From assembly GCF_964355755.1 (NCBI RefSeq), contig NC_092675.1, positions 8,817,312 through 8,881,311 of the forward strand: DNA of 64,000 nt, in the 5' to 3' direction. The stretch comes from Antedon mediterranea (Eukaryota > Echinodermata > Crinoidea > Comatulida > Antedonidae). The notes under the pieces were generated by a model. The model ran no database searches and was not told the origin of the DNA. It saw only the letters and a program-made list of their open reading frames with translations. Every line of letters begins with the position of its first letter. The first letter of the stretch is position 1. Below are positions 21,917 through 33,732 of the stretch, piece by piece. The translations under genes and the position numbers were made by a program.

Positions 21917-22594
21917 GTCTACAACCGTACCAGGTTGCCTAGCCTGTGAATATCTGTTGTCGTACACCATTTTTTATCTTTTTAATAATCCTAAAATATA
22001 GTCTCGTTTAAGTGTTTCTATTTTCCAAAAATGTGTTTATACTGTTGATGATAGTATAAGTAAATAAATTCAAACTGTAACCGCAATTAATCGAAAGTTT
22101 TTCAACTAAACTGCATTGAAAACAACGGTTCTCGTCCGATCACTGAAGTTAAACAAGTTGTTGTTCAAAGACATGTTTGTTGTTGTATGTTGCTGCTGTG
22201 GTGACGGTACAAACGTCACTGTACTACGCGGGCGTCCACTTGTGTGCGCGTTTGATTCTTAGCAACAACGCGGCCTGAATCTTTTGTACATGCCGCTATT
22301 GTGTTATGCTTCTTTGTACAGTGTTATTGTTTCCTTTATATTATCTTTTTAAGAACCTCAGTATAACTTTTTAAATTATACTAAACAAAGTTGAATTTAC
22401 CTTTCAAGTATGTGTTTCTTCAACAGAAGTGGGTGTAAATACCAACGTCATGGTTTCAGCAGCTGCTAATTTCAATCCTAGAAAATGTTCTATAATAAAT
22501 GAACAAAACTATTAGGTTATAGGATATATATATTTATAGAGATTTTGACAGTGAATATAAGATGTATATATACTTGAACCGCAAGTAACCGAAC
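21917..22594 (+). repeat. psi-A/psi-B long-spacer block
   Basis: psi-A 21917-21969 ending ACACCATTTTTT instead of ACACCTGTTTTT; psi-B 5' part about 22097-22162. Confidence 0.88.
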
Positions 22595-22714
22595 GTCTAC
22601 AACCATACCACGTTGAAAACACCGGTTCTCGTCCGAACACCGCAGTTAAACAACGTCGGGCCTGGTTAGTACTTGGATGGGAGACCGCCTGGGAATACCT
22701 GGTGTCGTAGACCT
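22595..22714 (+). rRNA. 5S rRNA: 5S rRNA gene
   Basis: Consensus; cluster-leading. Confidence 0.95.
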
Positions 22715-22830
22715 ATGTTTAACTTTTTTAAATTATACTAAACAATGTTTATTTTTCCTTTCAATTATGTTTTTTGACAGTAACTATAAGATCTTTCTCA
22801 GTTATAATCTTGAACCGCAAGGAACCGAAT

Positions 22831-22950
22831 GTCTACAACCATACCACGTTGAAAACACCGGTTCTCGTCCGAACACCGCAGTTAAACAACGTCGGGCCTG
22901 GTTAGTACTTGGATGGGAGACCGCCTGGGAATACCTGGTGTCGTAGACCT
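22831..22950 (+). rRNA. 5S rRNA: 5S rRNA gene
   Basis: Consensus; AAGGAACC upstream box; the preceding spacer has TTTTTCC for TTTTACC, shared with 35735 and 43881. Confidence 0.95.
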
Positions 22951-23067
22951 ATGTTTAACTTTTTTAAATTATACTAAATAAAGTTTATTTTACCTTTCAA
23001 TTATATTTTTATGACAGTAACTATAAGATCTTTCTAAGTTATAATCTTGAACCGCAAGTAACCGAAT

Positions 23068-23745
23068 GTCTACAACCGTACCAGGTTGCCTAGCCTGTGA
23101 ATATCTGTTGTCGTACACCTGTTTTTATCTTTTTAATAATCCTAAAATATAGTCTCGTTTAAGTGTTTCGATTTTCCAAAAATGTGTTTATACTGTTGAT
23201 GATAGTATAAGTAAATAAATTCAAACTGTAACCGCAATTAATCGAAAGTTTTTCAACTAAACTGCATTGAAAACAACTGTTCTCGTCCGATCACTGAAGT
23301 TAAACAAGTTGTTGTTCAAAGACATGTTTGTTGTTGTATGTTGCTGCTGTGGTGACGGTACAAACGTCACTGTACTACGCGGGCGTCCACTTGTGTGCGC
23401 GTTTGATTCTTAGCAACAAAGCGGCCTGAATCTTTTGTACATGCCGCTATTGTGTTATGCTTCTTTGTACAGTGTTATTATTTCCTTTATATTATCTTTT
23501 TAAGAACCTCAGTATAACTTTTTAAATTATACTAAACAAAGTTGAATTTACCTTTCAAGTATGTGTTTCTTCAACAGAAGTGGGTGTAAATACCAACGTC
23601 ATGGTTTCAGCAGCTGCTAATTTCAATCCTAGAAAATGTTCTATAATAAATGAACAAAACTATTAGGTTATAGGATATATGTGTTTATAGAGATTTTGAC
23701 AGTGAATATAAGATTTATATATACTTGAACCGCAAGTAACCGAAC
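23068..23745 (+). repeat. psi-A/psi-B long-spacer block
   Basis: psi-A 23068-23120; psi-B 5' part about 23248-23313. Confidence 0.88.
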
Positions 23746-23865
23746 GTCTACAACCATACCATGTTGAAAACACCGGTTCTCGTCCGAACACCGCAGTTAA
23801 ACAACGTCGGGCCTCGTTAGTACTTGGATGGGAGACCGCCTGGGAATACCTGGTGTCGTAGACCT
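23746..23865 (+). rRNA. 5S rRNA: 5S rRNA gene
   Basis: C17T, G70C; cluster-leading. Confidence 0.94.
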
Positions 23866-23982
23866 ATGTTTAACTTTTTTAAATTATACTAAACAAAGTT
23901 TATTTTACCTTTCAATTATGTTTTTATGACAGTAACTATAAGATCTTTCTAAGTTATAATCTTGAACCGCAAGTAACCGAAC

Positions 23983-24102
23983 GTCTACAACCATACCACG
24001 TTGAAAACACCGGTTCTCCTCCGAACACCGCAGTTAAACAACGTCGGGCCTGGTTAGTACTTGGATGGGAGACCGCCTGGGAATACCTGGTGTCGTAGAC
24101 CT
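23983..24102 (+). rRNA. 5S rRNA: 5S rRNA gene
   Basis: G37C. Confidence 0.94.
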
Positions 24103-24218
24103 ATGTTTAACTTTTTTAAATTATACTAAACAATGTTTATTTTACCTTTCAATTATGTTTTTTGACAGTAACTATAAGATCTTTCTCAGTTATAATCTTG
24201 AACCGCAAGTAACCGAAT

Positions 24219-24338
24219 GTCTACTACCATACCACGTTGAAAACACCGGTTCTCGTCCGAACACCGCAGTTAAACAACGTCGGGCCTGGTTAGTACTTGG
24301 ATGGGAGACCGCCTGGGAATACCTGGTGTCGTAGACCT
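24219..24338 (+). rRNA. 5S rRNA: 5S rRNA gene
   Basis: A7T. Confidence 0.93.
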
Positions 24339-24454
24339 ATGTTTAACTTTTTTAAATTATACTAAACAATGTTTATTTTACCTTTCAATTATGTTTTTTG
24401 ACAGTAACTATAAGATCTTTCTCAGTTATAATCTTGAACCGCAAGTAACCGAAT

Positions 24455-25162
24455 GTCTACAACCGTACCAGGTTGCCTAGCCTGTGAATATCTGTTGTCG
24501 TACACCTGTTTTTATCTTTTTAATAATCCTAAAATATAGTCTCGTTTAAGTGTTTCTATTTTCCAAAAATGTGTTTATACTGTTGATGATAGTATAAGTA
24601 AATAAATTCAAACTGTAACCGCAATTAATCGAAAGTTTTTCAACTAAACTGCATTGAAAACAACGGTTCTCGTCCGATCACTGAAGTTAAACAAGTTGTT
24701 GTTCAAAGACATGTTTGTTGTTGCAGGGAGTTGTAACAACTCCCTGGTTGTTGTATGTTGCTGCTGTGGTGACGGTACAAACGTCACTGTACTACGCGGG
24801 CGTCCACTTGTGTGCGCGTTTGATTCTTAGCAACAACGCGGCCTGAATCTTTTGTACATGCCGCTATTGTGTTATGCTTCTTTGTACAGTGTTATTGTTT
24901 CCTTTATATTATCTTTTTAAGAACCTCAGTATAACTTTTTAAATTATACTAAAAAAAGTTGAATTTACCTTTCAAGTATGTGTTTCTTCAACAGAAGTGG
25001 GTGTAAATACCAACGTCATGGTTTCAGCAGCTGCTAATTTCAATCCTAGAAAATGTTCTATAATAAATGAACAAAACTATTAGGTTATAGGATATATATA
25101 TTTATAGAGATTTTGACAGTGAATATAAGATGTATATATACTTGAACCGCAAGTAACCGAAC
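24455..25162 (+). repeat. psi-A/psi-B block carrying the 23-bp palindrome
   Basis: psi-A 24455-24507; psi-B 5' part about 24635-24700. It is 30 bp longer than ordinary blocks because of the palindrome plus a 7-bp duplication; also carries the linked CTAAAAAAAG marker in the long spacer. Confidence 0.88.
24724..24746. mobile_element. Palindromic insertion, fused hAT-like ends
   Basis: Arms CAGGGAGTTGT and ACAACTCCCTG around one central A, flanked on both sides by GTTGTTG (24717-24723 and 24747-24753). Ordinary blocks have one GTTGTTG here, so 23 bp were inserted with a 7-bp duplication. CAGGG...CCCTG ends are typical of hAT transposons, whose duplications are normally 8 bp; the repetitive target may hide one base. 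Confidence 0.65.
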
Positions 25163-25282
25163 GTCTACAACCATACCACGTTGAAAACACCGGTTCTCGT
25201 CCGAACACCGCAGTTAAACAACGTCGGGCCTGGTTAGTACTTGGATGGGAGACCGCCTGGGAATACCTGGTGTCGTAGACCT
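25163..25282 (+). rRNA. 5S rRNA: 5S rRNA gene
   Basis: Consensus; cluster-leading. Confidence 0.95.
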
Positions 25283-25398
25283 ATGTTTAACTTTTTTAAA
25301 TTATACTAAACAATGTTTATTTTACCTTTCAATTATGTTTTTTGACAGTAACTATAAGATCTTTCTCAGTTATAATCTTGAACCGCAAGGAACCGAAT

Positions 25399-25518
25399 GT
25401 CTACAACCATACCACGTTGAAAACACCGGTTCTCGTCCGAACACCGCAGTTAAACAACGTCGGGCCTGGTTAGTACTTGGATGGGAGACCGCCTGGGAAT
25501 ACCTGGTGTCGTAGACCT
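25399..25518 (+). rRNA. 5S rRNA: 5S rRNA gene
   Basis: Consensus; AAGGAACC upstream box. Confidence 0.95.
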
Positions 25519-25635
25519 ATGTTTAACTTTTTTAAATTATACTAAATAAAGTTTATTTTACCTTTCAATTATATTTTTATGACAGTAACTATAAGATCTT
25601 TCTAAGTTATAATCTTGAACCGCAAGTAACCGAAT

Positions 25636-26313
25636 GTCTACAACCGTACCAGGTTGCCTAGCCTGTGAATATCTGTTGTCGTACACCTGTTTTTATCTTT
25701 TTAATAATCCTAAAATATAGTCTCGTTTAAGTGTTTCGATTTTCCAAAAATGTGTTTATACTGTTGATGATAGTATAAGTAAATAAATTCAAACTGTAAC
25801 CGCAATTAATCGAAAGTTTTTCAACTAAACTGCATTGAAAACAACTGTTCTCGTCCGATCACTGAAGTTAAACAAGTTGTTGTTCAAAGACATGTTTGTT
25901 GTTGTATGTTGCTGCTGTGGTGACGGTACAAACGTCACTGTACTACGCGGGCGTCCACTTGTGTGCGCGTTTGATTCTTAGCAACAAAGCGGCCTGAATC
26001 TTTTGTACATGCCGCTATTGTGTTATGCTTCTTTGTACAGTGTTATTGTTTCCTTTATATTATCTTTTTAAGAACCTCAGTATAACTTTTTAAATTATAC
26101 TAAACAAAGTTGAATTTACCTTTCAAGTATGTGTTTCTTCAACAGAAGTGGGTGTAAATACCAACGTCATGGTTTCAGCAGCTGCTAATTTCAATCCTAG
26201 AAAATGTTCTATAATAAATGAACAAAACTATTAGGTTATAGGATATATGTGTTTATAGAGATTTTGACAGTGAATATAAGATTTATATATACTTGAACCG
26301 CAAGTAACCGAAC
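25636..26313 (+). repeat. psi-A/psi-B long-spacer block
   Basis: psi-A 25636-25688; psi-B 5' part about 25816-25881. Confidence 0.88.
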
Positions 26314-26433
26314 GTCTACAACCATACCATGTTGAAAACACCGGTTCTCGTCCGAACACCGCAGTTAAACAACGTCGGGCCTCGTTAGTACTTGGATGGG
26401 AGACCGCCTGGGAATACCTGGTGTCGTAGACCT
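26314..26433 (+). rRNA. 5S rRNA: 5S rRNA gene
   Basis: C17T, G70C; cluster-leading. Confidence 0.94.
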
Positions 26434-26550
26434 ATGTTTAACTTTTTTAAATTATACTAAACAAAGTTTATTTTACCTTTCAATTATGTTTTTATGACAG
26501 TAACTATAAGATCTTTCTGAGTTATAATCTTGAACCGCAAGTAACCGAAT

Positions 26551-26670
26551 GTCTACAACCATACCACGTTGAAAACACCGGTTCTCCTCCGAACACCGCA
26601 GTTAAACAACGTCGGGCCTGGTTAGTACTTGGATGGGAGACCGCCTGGGAATACCTGGTGTCGTAGACCT
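26551..26670 (+). rRNA. 5S rRNA: 5S rRNA gene
   Basis: G37C. Confidence 0.94.
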
Positions 26671-26787
26671 ATGTTTAACTTTTTTAAATTATACTAAACA
26701 ATGTTTATTTTACCTTTCAATTATGTTTTTATGACAGTAACTATAAGATCTTTCTAAGTTATAATCTTGAACCGCAAGTAACCGAAC

Positions 26788-26907
26788 GTCTACAACCATA
26801 CCACGTTGAAAACACCGGTTCTCCTCCGAACACCGCAGTTAAACAACGTCGGGCCTGGTTAGTACTTGGATGGGAGACCGCCTGGGAATACGTGGTGTCG
26901 TAGACCT
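26788..26907 (+). rRNA. 5S rRNA: 5S rRNA gene
   Basis: G37C, C105G. Confidence 0.93.
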
Positions 26908-27023
26908 ATGTTTAACTTTTTTAAATTATACTAAACAATGTTTATTTTACCTTTCAATTATGTTTTTTGACAGTAACTATAAGATCTTTCTCAGTTATAA
27001 TCTTGAACCGCAAGGAACCGAAT

Positions 27024-27143
27024 GTCTACAACCATACCACGTTGAAAACACCGGTTCTCGTCCGAACACCGCAGTTAAACAACGTCGGGCCTGGTTAGTA
27101 CTTGGATGGGAGACCGCCTGGGAATACCTGGTGTCGTAGACCT
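27024..27143 (+). rRNA. 5S rRNA: 5S rRNA gene
   Basis: Consensus; AAGGAACC upstream box. Right limit of the 12,904-bp-offset duplication. Confidence 0.95.
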
Positions 27144-27260
27144 ATGTTTAACTTTTTTAAATTATACTAAATAAAGTTTATTTTACCTTTCAATTATATT
27201 TTCAAGACAGTAACTATAAGATCTTTCTAAGTTCTAATCTTGAACCGCAAGTAACCGAAT

Positions 27261-27938
27261 GTCTACAACCGTACCAGGTTGCCTAGCCTGTGAATATCTG
27301 TTGTCGTACACCTGTTTTTATCTTTTTAATAATCCTAAAATATAGTCTCCTTTAAGTGTTTCGATTTTCCAAAAATGTGTTTATACTGTTGATGATAGTA
27401 TAAGTAAATAAATTCAAACTTTAACCGCAATTAATCGAAAGTTTTTCAACTAAACTGCATTGAAAACAACGGTTCTCGTCCGATCACTGAAGTTAAACAA
27501 GTTGTTGTTCAAAGACATGTTTGTTGTTGTATGTTGCTGCTGTGGTGACGGTACAAACGTCACTGTACTACGCGGGCGTCCACTTGTGTGCGCGTTTGAT
27601 TCTTAGCAACAAAGCGGCCTGAATCTTTTGTACATGCCGCTAATGTGTTATGCTTCATTGTACAGTGTTATTGTTTCCTTTATATTATCTTTTTAAGAAC
27701 CTCAGTATAACTTTTTAAATTATACTAAACAAAGTTGAATTTACCTTTCAAGTATGTGTTTCTTCAACAGAAGTGGGTGTAAATACCAACGTCATGGTTT
27801 CAGCAGCTGCTAATTTCAATCCTAGAAAATGTTCTATAATAAATGAACAAAACTATTAGGTTATAGGATATATATATTTATAGAGATTTTGACAGTGAAT
27901 ATAAGATGTATATATACTTGAACCGCAAGTAACCGAAC
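27261..27938 (+). repeat. psi-A/psi-B long-spacer block
   Basis: psi-A 27261-27313; psi-B 5' part about 27441-27506; upstream spacer subtype CAAGACAG/TTCTAATC as at 13274 and 31190. Confidence 0.88.
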
Positions 27939-28058
27939 GTCTACAACCATACCACGTTGAAAACACCGGTTCTCGTCCAAACACCGCAGTTAAACAACGT
28001 CGGGCCTGGTTAGTACTTGGATGGGAGACCGCCTGGGAATACCTGGTGTCGTAGACCT
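27939..28058 (+). rRNA. 5S rRNA: 5S rRNA gene
   Basis: G41A; cluster-leading. Confidence 0.94.
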
Positions 28059-28174
28059 ATGTTTAACTTTTTTAAATTATACTAAACAATGTTTATTTTA
28101 CCTTTCAATTATGTTTTTTGACAGTAACTATAAGATCTTTCTCAGTTATAATCTTGAACCGCAAGGAACCGAAT

Positions 28175-28294
28175 GTCTACAACCATACCACGTTGAAAAC
28201 ACCGGTTCTCGTCCGAACACCGCAGTTAAACAACGTCGGGCCTGGTTAGTACTTGGATGGGAGACCGCCTGGGAATACCTGGTGTCGTAGACCT
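28175..28294 (+). rRNA. 5S rRNA: 5S rRNA gene
   Basis: Consensus; AAGGAACC upstream box. Confidence 0.95.
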
Positions 28295-28411
28295 ATGTTT
28301 AACTTTTTTAAATTATACTAAATAAAGTTTATTTTACCTTTCAATTATATTTTTATGACAGTAACTATAAGATCTTTCTAAGTTATAATCTTGAACCGCA
28401 AGTAACCGAAT

Positions 28412-29089
28412 GTCTACAACCGTACCAGGTTGCCTAGCCTGTGAATATCTGTTGTCGTACACCTGTTTTTATCTTTTTAATAATCCTAAAATATAGTCTC
28501 GTTTAAGTGTTTCGATTTTCCAAAAATGTGTTTATACTGTTGATGATAGTATAAGTAAATAAATTCAAACTGTAACCGCAATTAATCGAAAGTTTTTCAA
28601 CTAAACTGCATTGAAAACAACTGTTCTCGTCCGATCACTGAAGTTAAACAAGTTGTTGTTCAAAGACATGTTTGTTGTTGTATGTTGCTGCTGTGGTGAC
28701 GGTACAAACGTCACTGTACTACGCGGGCGTCCACTTGTGTGCGCGTTTGATTCTTAGCAACAAAGCGGCCTGAATCTTTTGTACATGCCGCTATTGTGTT
28801 ATGCTTCTTTGTACAGTGTTATTATTTCCTTTATATTATCTTTTTAAGAACCTCAGTATAACTTTTTAAATTATACTAAACAAAGTTGAATTTACCTTTC
28901 AAGTATGTGTTTCTTCAACAGAAGTGGGTGTAAATACCAACGTCATGGTTTCAGCAGCTGCTAATTTCAATCCTAGAAAATGTTCTATAATAAATGAACA
29001 AAACTATTAGGTTATAGGATATATGTGTTTATAGAGATTTTGACAGTGAATATAAGATTTATATATACTTGAACCGCAAGTAACCGAAC
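28412..29089 (+). repeat. psi-A/psi-B long-spacer block
   Basis: psi-A 28412-28464; psi-B 5' part about 28592-28657. Confidence 0.88.
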
Positions 29090-29209
29090 GTCTACAACCA
29101 TACCATGTTGAAAACACCGGTTCTCGTCCGAACACCGCAGTTAAACAACGTCGGGCCTCGTTAGTACTTGGATGGGAGACCGCCTGGGAATACCTGGTGT
29201 CGTAGACCT
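29090..29209 (+). rRNA. 5S rRNA: 5S rRNA gene
   Basis: C17T, G70C; cluster-leading. Confidence 0.94.
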
Positions 29210-29326
29210 ATGTTTAACTTTTTTAAATTATACTAAACAAAGTTTATTTTACCTTTCAATTATGTTTTTATGACAGTAACTATAAGATCTTTCTAAGTTA
29301 TAATCTTGAACCGCAAGTAACCGAAC

Positions 29327-29446
29327 GTCTACAACCATACCACGTTGAAAACACCGGTTCTCCTCCGAACACCGCAGTTAAACAACGTCGGGCCTGGTTA
29401 GTACTTGGATGGGAGACCGCCTGGGAATACCTGGTGTCGTAGACCT
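29327..29446 (+). rRNA. 5S rRNA: 5S rRNA gene
   Basis: G37C. Confidence 0.94.
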
Positions 29447-29562
29447 ATGTTTAACTTTTTTAAATTATACTAAACAATGTTTATTTTACCTTTCAATTAT
29501 GTTTTTTGACAGTAACTATAAGATCTTTCTCAGTTATAATCTTGAACCGCAAGTAACCGAAT

Positions 29563-29682
29563 GTCTACAACCATACCACGTTGAAAACACCGGTTCTCGT
29601 CCGAACACCGCAGTTAAACAACGTCGGGCCTGGTTAGTACTTGGATGGGAGACCGCCTGGGAATACCTGGTGTCGTAGACCT
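29563..29682 (+). rRNA. 5S rRNA: 5S rRNA gene
   Basis: Consensus; its paralogue at 19204 has G1A. Confidence 0.95.
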
Positions 29683-29799
29683 ATGTTTAACTTTTTTAAA
29701 TTATACTAAACAATGTTTATTTTAACTTTCAATTATGTTTTTATGACAGTAACTATAAGATCTTTCTAAGTTATAATCTTGAACCGCAAGTAACCGAAC

Positions 29800-29919
29800 G
29801 TCTACAACCATACCACGTTGAAAACACCGGTTCTCGTCCGAACACCGCAGTTAAACAACGTCGGGCCTGGTTAGTACTTGGATGGGAGACCGCCTGGGAA
29901 TACCTGGTGTCGTAGACCT
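29800..29919 (+). rRNA. 5S rRNA: 5S rRNA gene
   Basis: Consensus. Confidence 0.95.
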
Positions 29920-30036
29920 ATGTTTAACTTTTTTAAATTATACTAAATAAAGTTTATTTTACCTTTCAATTATATTTTCATGACAGTAACTATAAGATCT
30001 TTCTAAGTTATAATCTTGAACCGCAAGTAACCGAAT

Positions 30037-30715
30037 GTCTACAACCGTACCAGGTTGCCTAGCCTGTGAATATCTGTTGTCGTACACCTGTTTTTATCTT
30101 TTTAATAATCCTAAAATATAGTCTCCTTTAAGTGTTTCGATTTTCCAAAAATATGTTTATACTGTTGATGATAGTATAAGTAAATAAATTCAAACTGTAA
30201 CCGCAATTAATCGAAAGTTTTTCAACTAAACTGCATTGAAAACAACGGTTCTCGTCCGATCACTGAAGTTAAACAAGTTGTTGTTCAAAGACATGTTTGT
30301 TGTTGTATGTTGCTGCTGTGGTGACGGTACAAACGTCACTGTACTACGCGGGCGTCCACTTGTGTGCGCGTTTGATTCTTAGCAACAAAGCGGCCTGAAT
30401 CTTTTGTACATGCCGCTAATGTGTTATGCTTCATTGTACAGTGTTATTGTTTCCTTTATATTATCTTTTTAAGAACCTCAGTATAACTTTTTAAATTATA
30501 CTAAACAAAGTTGAATTTACCTTTCAAGTATGTGTTTCTTCAACAGAAGTGGGTGTAAATATCAACGTCATGGTTTCAGCAGCTGCTAATTTCAATCCTA
30601 GAAAATGTTCTATAATAAATGAACAAAAGTATTAGGTTATAGGATATATGTGTTTATAGAGATTTTGACAGTGAATATAAGATTTATATATACTTTGAAC
30701 CGCAAGTAACCGAAC
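30037..30715 (+). repeat. psi-A/psi-B long-spacer block
   Basis: psi-A 30037-30089; psi-B 5' part about 30217-30282. Confidence 0.88.
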
Positions 30716-30835
30716 GTCTACAACCATACCACGTTGAAAACACCGGTTCTCGTCCAAACACCGCAGTTAAACAACGTCGGGCCTGGTTAGTACTTGGATG
30801 GGAGACCGCCTGGGAATACCTGGTGTCGTAGACCT
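30716..30835 (+). rRNA. 5S rRNA: 5S rRNA gene
   Basis: G41A; cluster-leading. Confidence 0.94.
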
Positions 30836-30952
30836 ATGTTTAACTTTTTTAAATTATACTAAACAATGTTTATTTTACCTTTCAATTATGTTTTTATGAC
30901 AGTAACTATAAGATCTTTCTAAGTTATAATCTTGAACCGCAAGTAACCGAAC

Positions 30953-31072
30953 GTCTACAACCATACCACGTTGAAAACACCGGTTCTCGTCCGAACACCG
31001 CAGTTAAACAACGTCGGGCCTGGTTAGTACTTGGATGGGAGACCGCCTGGGAATACCTGGTGTCGTAGACCT
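30953..31072 (+). rRNA. 5S rRNA: 5S rRNA gene
   Basis: Consensus. Confidence 0.95.
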
Positions 31073-31189
31073 ATGTTTAACTTTTTTAAATTATACTAAA
31101 TAAAGTTTATTTTACCTTTCAATTATATTTTCAAGACAGTAACTATAAGATCTTTCTAAGTTCTAATCTTGAACCGCAAGTAACCGAAT

Positions 31190-31869
31190 GTCTACAACCG
31201 TACCAGGTTGCCTAGCCTGTGAATATCTGTTGTCGTACACCTGTTTTTATCTTTTTAATAATCCTAAAATATAGTCTCCTTTAAGTGTTTCGATTTTCCA
31301 AAAATGTGTTTATACTGTTGATGATAGTATAAGTAAATAAATTCAAACTTTAACCGCAATTAATCGAAAGTTTTTCAACTAAACTGCATTGAAAACAACG
31401 GTTCTCGTCCGATCACTGAAGTTAAACAAGTTGTTGTTCAAAGACATGTTTGTTGTTGTATGTTGCTGCTGTGGTGACGGTACAAACGTCACTGTACTAC
31501 GCGGGCGTCCACTTGTGTGCGCGTTTGATTCTTAGCAACAAAGCGGCCTGAATCTTTTGTACATGCCGCTAATGTGTTATGCTTCATTGTACAGTGTTAT
31601 TGTTTCCTTTATATTATCTTTTTAAGAACCTCAGTATAACTTTTTAAATTATACTAAACAAAGTTGAATTTACCTTTCAAGTATGTGTTTCTTCAACAGA
31701 AGTGGGTGTAAATACCAACGTCATGGTTTCAGCAGCTGCTAATTTCAATCCTAGAAAATGTTCTATAATAAATGAACAAAACTATTAGGTTATAGGATAT
31801 ATATGTTTATAGAGAGATTTTGACAGTGAATATAAGATGTATATATACTTGAACCGCAAGTAACCGAAC
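31190..31869 (+). repeat. psi-A/psi-B long-spacer block
   Basis: psi-A 31190-31242; psi-B 5' part about 31370-31435. Long spacer has a 2-bp AG expansion (TAGAGAGATTTT). Confidence 0.88.
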
Positions 31870-31989
31870 GTCTACAACCATACCACGTTGAAAACACCGG
31901 TTCTCGTCCGAACACCGCAGTTAAACAACGTCGGGCCTGGTTAGTACTTGGATGGGAGACCGCCTGGGAATACCTGGTGTCGTAGACCT
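31870..31989 (+). rRNA. 5S rRNA: 5S rRNA gene
   Basis: Consensus; cluster-leading. Confidence 0.95.
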
Positions 31990-32108
31990 ATGTTTAACTT
32001 TTTTAAATTATACTAAACAATGTTTATTTTACCTTTCAATTATGTTTTTTGACAGTAACTATAAGATCTTTCTCAGTTATAATAATCTTGAACCGCAAGT
32101 AACCGAAT

Positions 32109-32228
32109 GTCTACAACCATACCACGTTGAAAACACCGGTTCTCGTCCGAACACCGCAGTTAAACAACGTCGGGCCTGGTTAGTACTTGGATGGGAGACC
32201 GCCTGGGAATACCTGGTGTCGTAGACCT
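32109..32228 (+). rRNA. 5S rRNA: 5S rRNA gene
   Basis: Consensus gene; the upstream TATAAT is expanded by 3 bp (TTATAATAATC). Confidence 0.95.
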
Positions 32229-32345
32229 ATGTTTAACTTTTTAAAATTATACTAAATAAAGTTTATTTTACCTTTCAATTATATTTTTATGACAGTAACT
32301 ATAAGATCTTTCTAAGTTATAATCTTGAACCGCAAGTAACCGAAC

Positions 32346-32465
32346 GTCTACAACCATACCACGTTGAAAACACCGGTTCTCCTCCGAACACCGCAGTTAA
32401 ACAACGTCGGGCCTGGTTAGTACTTGGATGGGAGACCGCCTGGGAATACCTGGTGTCGTAGACCT
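32346..32465 (+). rRNA. 5S rRNA: 5S rRNA gene
   Basis: G37C. Confidence 0.94.
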
Positions 32466-32581
32466 ATGTTTAACTTTTTTAAATTATACTAAACAATGTT
32501 TATTTTACCTTTCAATTATGTTTTTTGACAGTAACTATAAGATCTTTCTCAGTTATAATCTTGAACCGCAAGTAACCGAAT

Positions 32582-33259
32582 GTCTACAACCGTACCAGGT
32601 TGCCTAGCCTGTGAATATCTGTTGTCGTACACCTGTTTTTATCTTTTTAATAATCCTAAAATATAGTCTCGTTTAAGTGTTTCGATTTTCCAAAAATGTG
32701 TTTATACTGTTGATGATAGTATAAGTAAATAAATTCAAACTGTAACCGCAATTAATCGAAAGTTTTTCAACTAAACTGCATTGAAAACAACGGTTCTCGT
32801 CCGATCACTGAAGTTAAACAAGTTGTTGTTCAAAGACATGTTTGTTGTTGTATGTTGCTGCTGTGGTGACGGTACAAACGTCACTGTACTACGCGGGCGT
32901 CCACTTGTGTGCGCGTTTGATTCTTAGCAACAAAGCGGCCTGAATCTTTTGTACATGCCGCTAATGTGTTATGCTTCATTGTACAGTGTTATTGTTTCCT
33001 TTATATTATCTTTTTAAGAACCTCAGTATAACTTTTTAAATTATACTAAACAAAGTTGAATTTACCTTTCAAGTATGTGTTTCTTCAACAGAAGTGGGTG
33101 TAAATACCAACGTCATGGTTTCAGCAGCTGCTAATTTCAATCCTAGAAAATGTTCTATAATAAATGAACAAAACTATTAGGTTATAGGATATATATGTTT
33201 ATAGAGATTTTGACAGTGAATATAAGATGTATATATACTTGAACCGCAAGTAACCGAAC
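32582..33259 (+). repeat. psi-A/psi-B long-spacer block
   Basis: psi-A 32582-32634; psi-B 5' part about 32762-32827. Confidence 0.88.
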
Positions 33260-33379
33260 GTCTACAACCATACCACGTTGAAAACACCGGTTCTCGTCCG
33301 AACACCGCAGTTAAACAACGTCGGGCCTGGTTAGTACTTGGATGGGAGACCGCCTGGGAATACCTGGTGTCGTAGACCT
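33260..33379 (+). rRNA. 5S rRNA: 5S rRNA gene
   Basis: Consensus; cluster-leading. Confidence 0.95.
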
Positions 33380-33496
33380 ATGTTTAACTTTTTTAAATTA
33401 TACTAAAAAAATGTTTATTTTACCTTTCAATTATGTTTTTTGACAGTAACTATAAGATCTTTCTCAGTTATAATCTTGAACCGCAAGTAACCGAAT

Positions 33497-33616
33497 GTCT
33501 ACAACCATACCACGTTGAAAACACCGGTTCTCGTCCGAACACCGCAGTTAAACAACGTCGGGCCTGGTTAGTACTTGGATGGAAGACCGCCTGGGAATAC
33601 CTGGTGTCGTAGACCT
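33497..33616 (+). rRNA. 5S rRNA: 5S rRNA gene
   Basis: G87A. Confidence 0.92.
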
Positions 33617-33732
33617 ATGTTTAACTTTTTTAAATTATACTAAACAATGTTTATTTTACCTTTCAATTATGTTTTTTGACAGTAACTATAAGTTCTTTCT
33701 CAGTTATAATCTTGAACCGCAAGTAACCGAAT

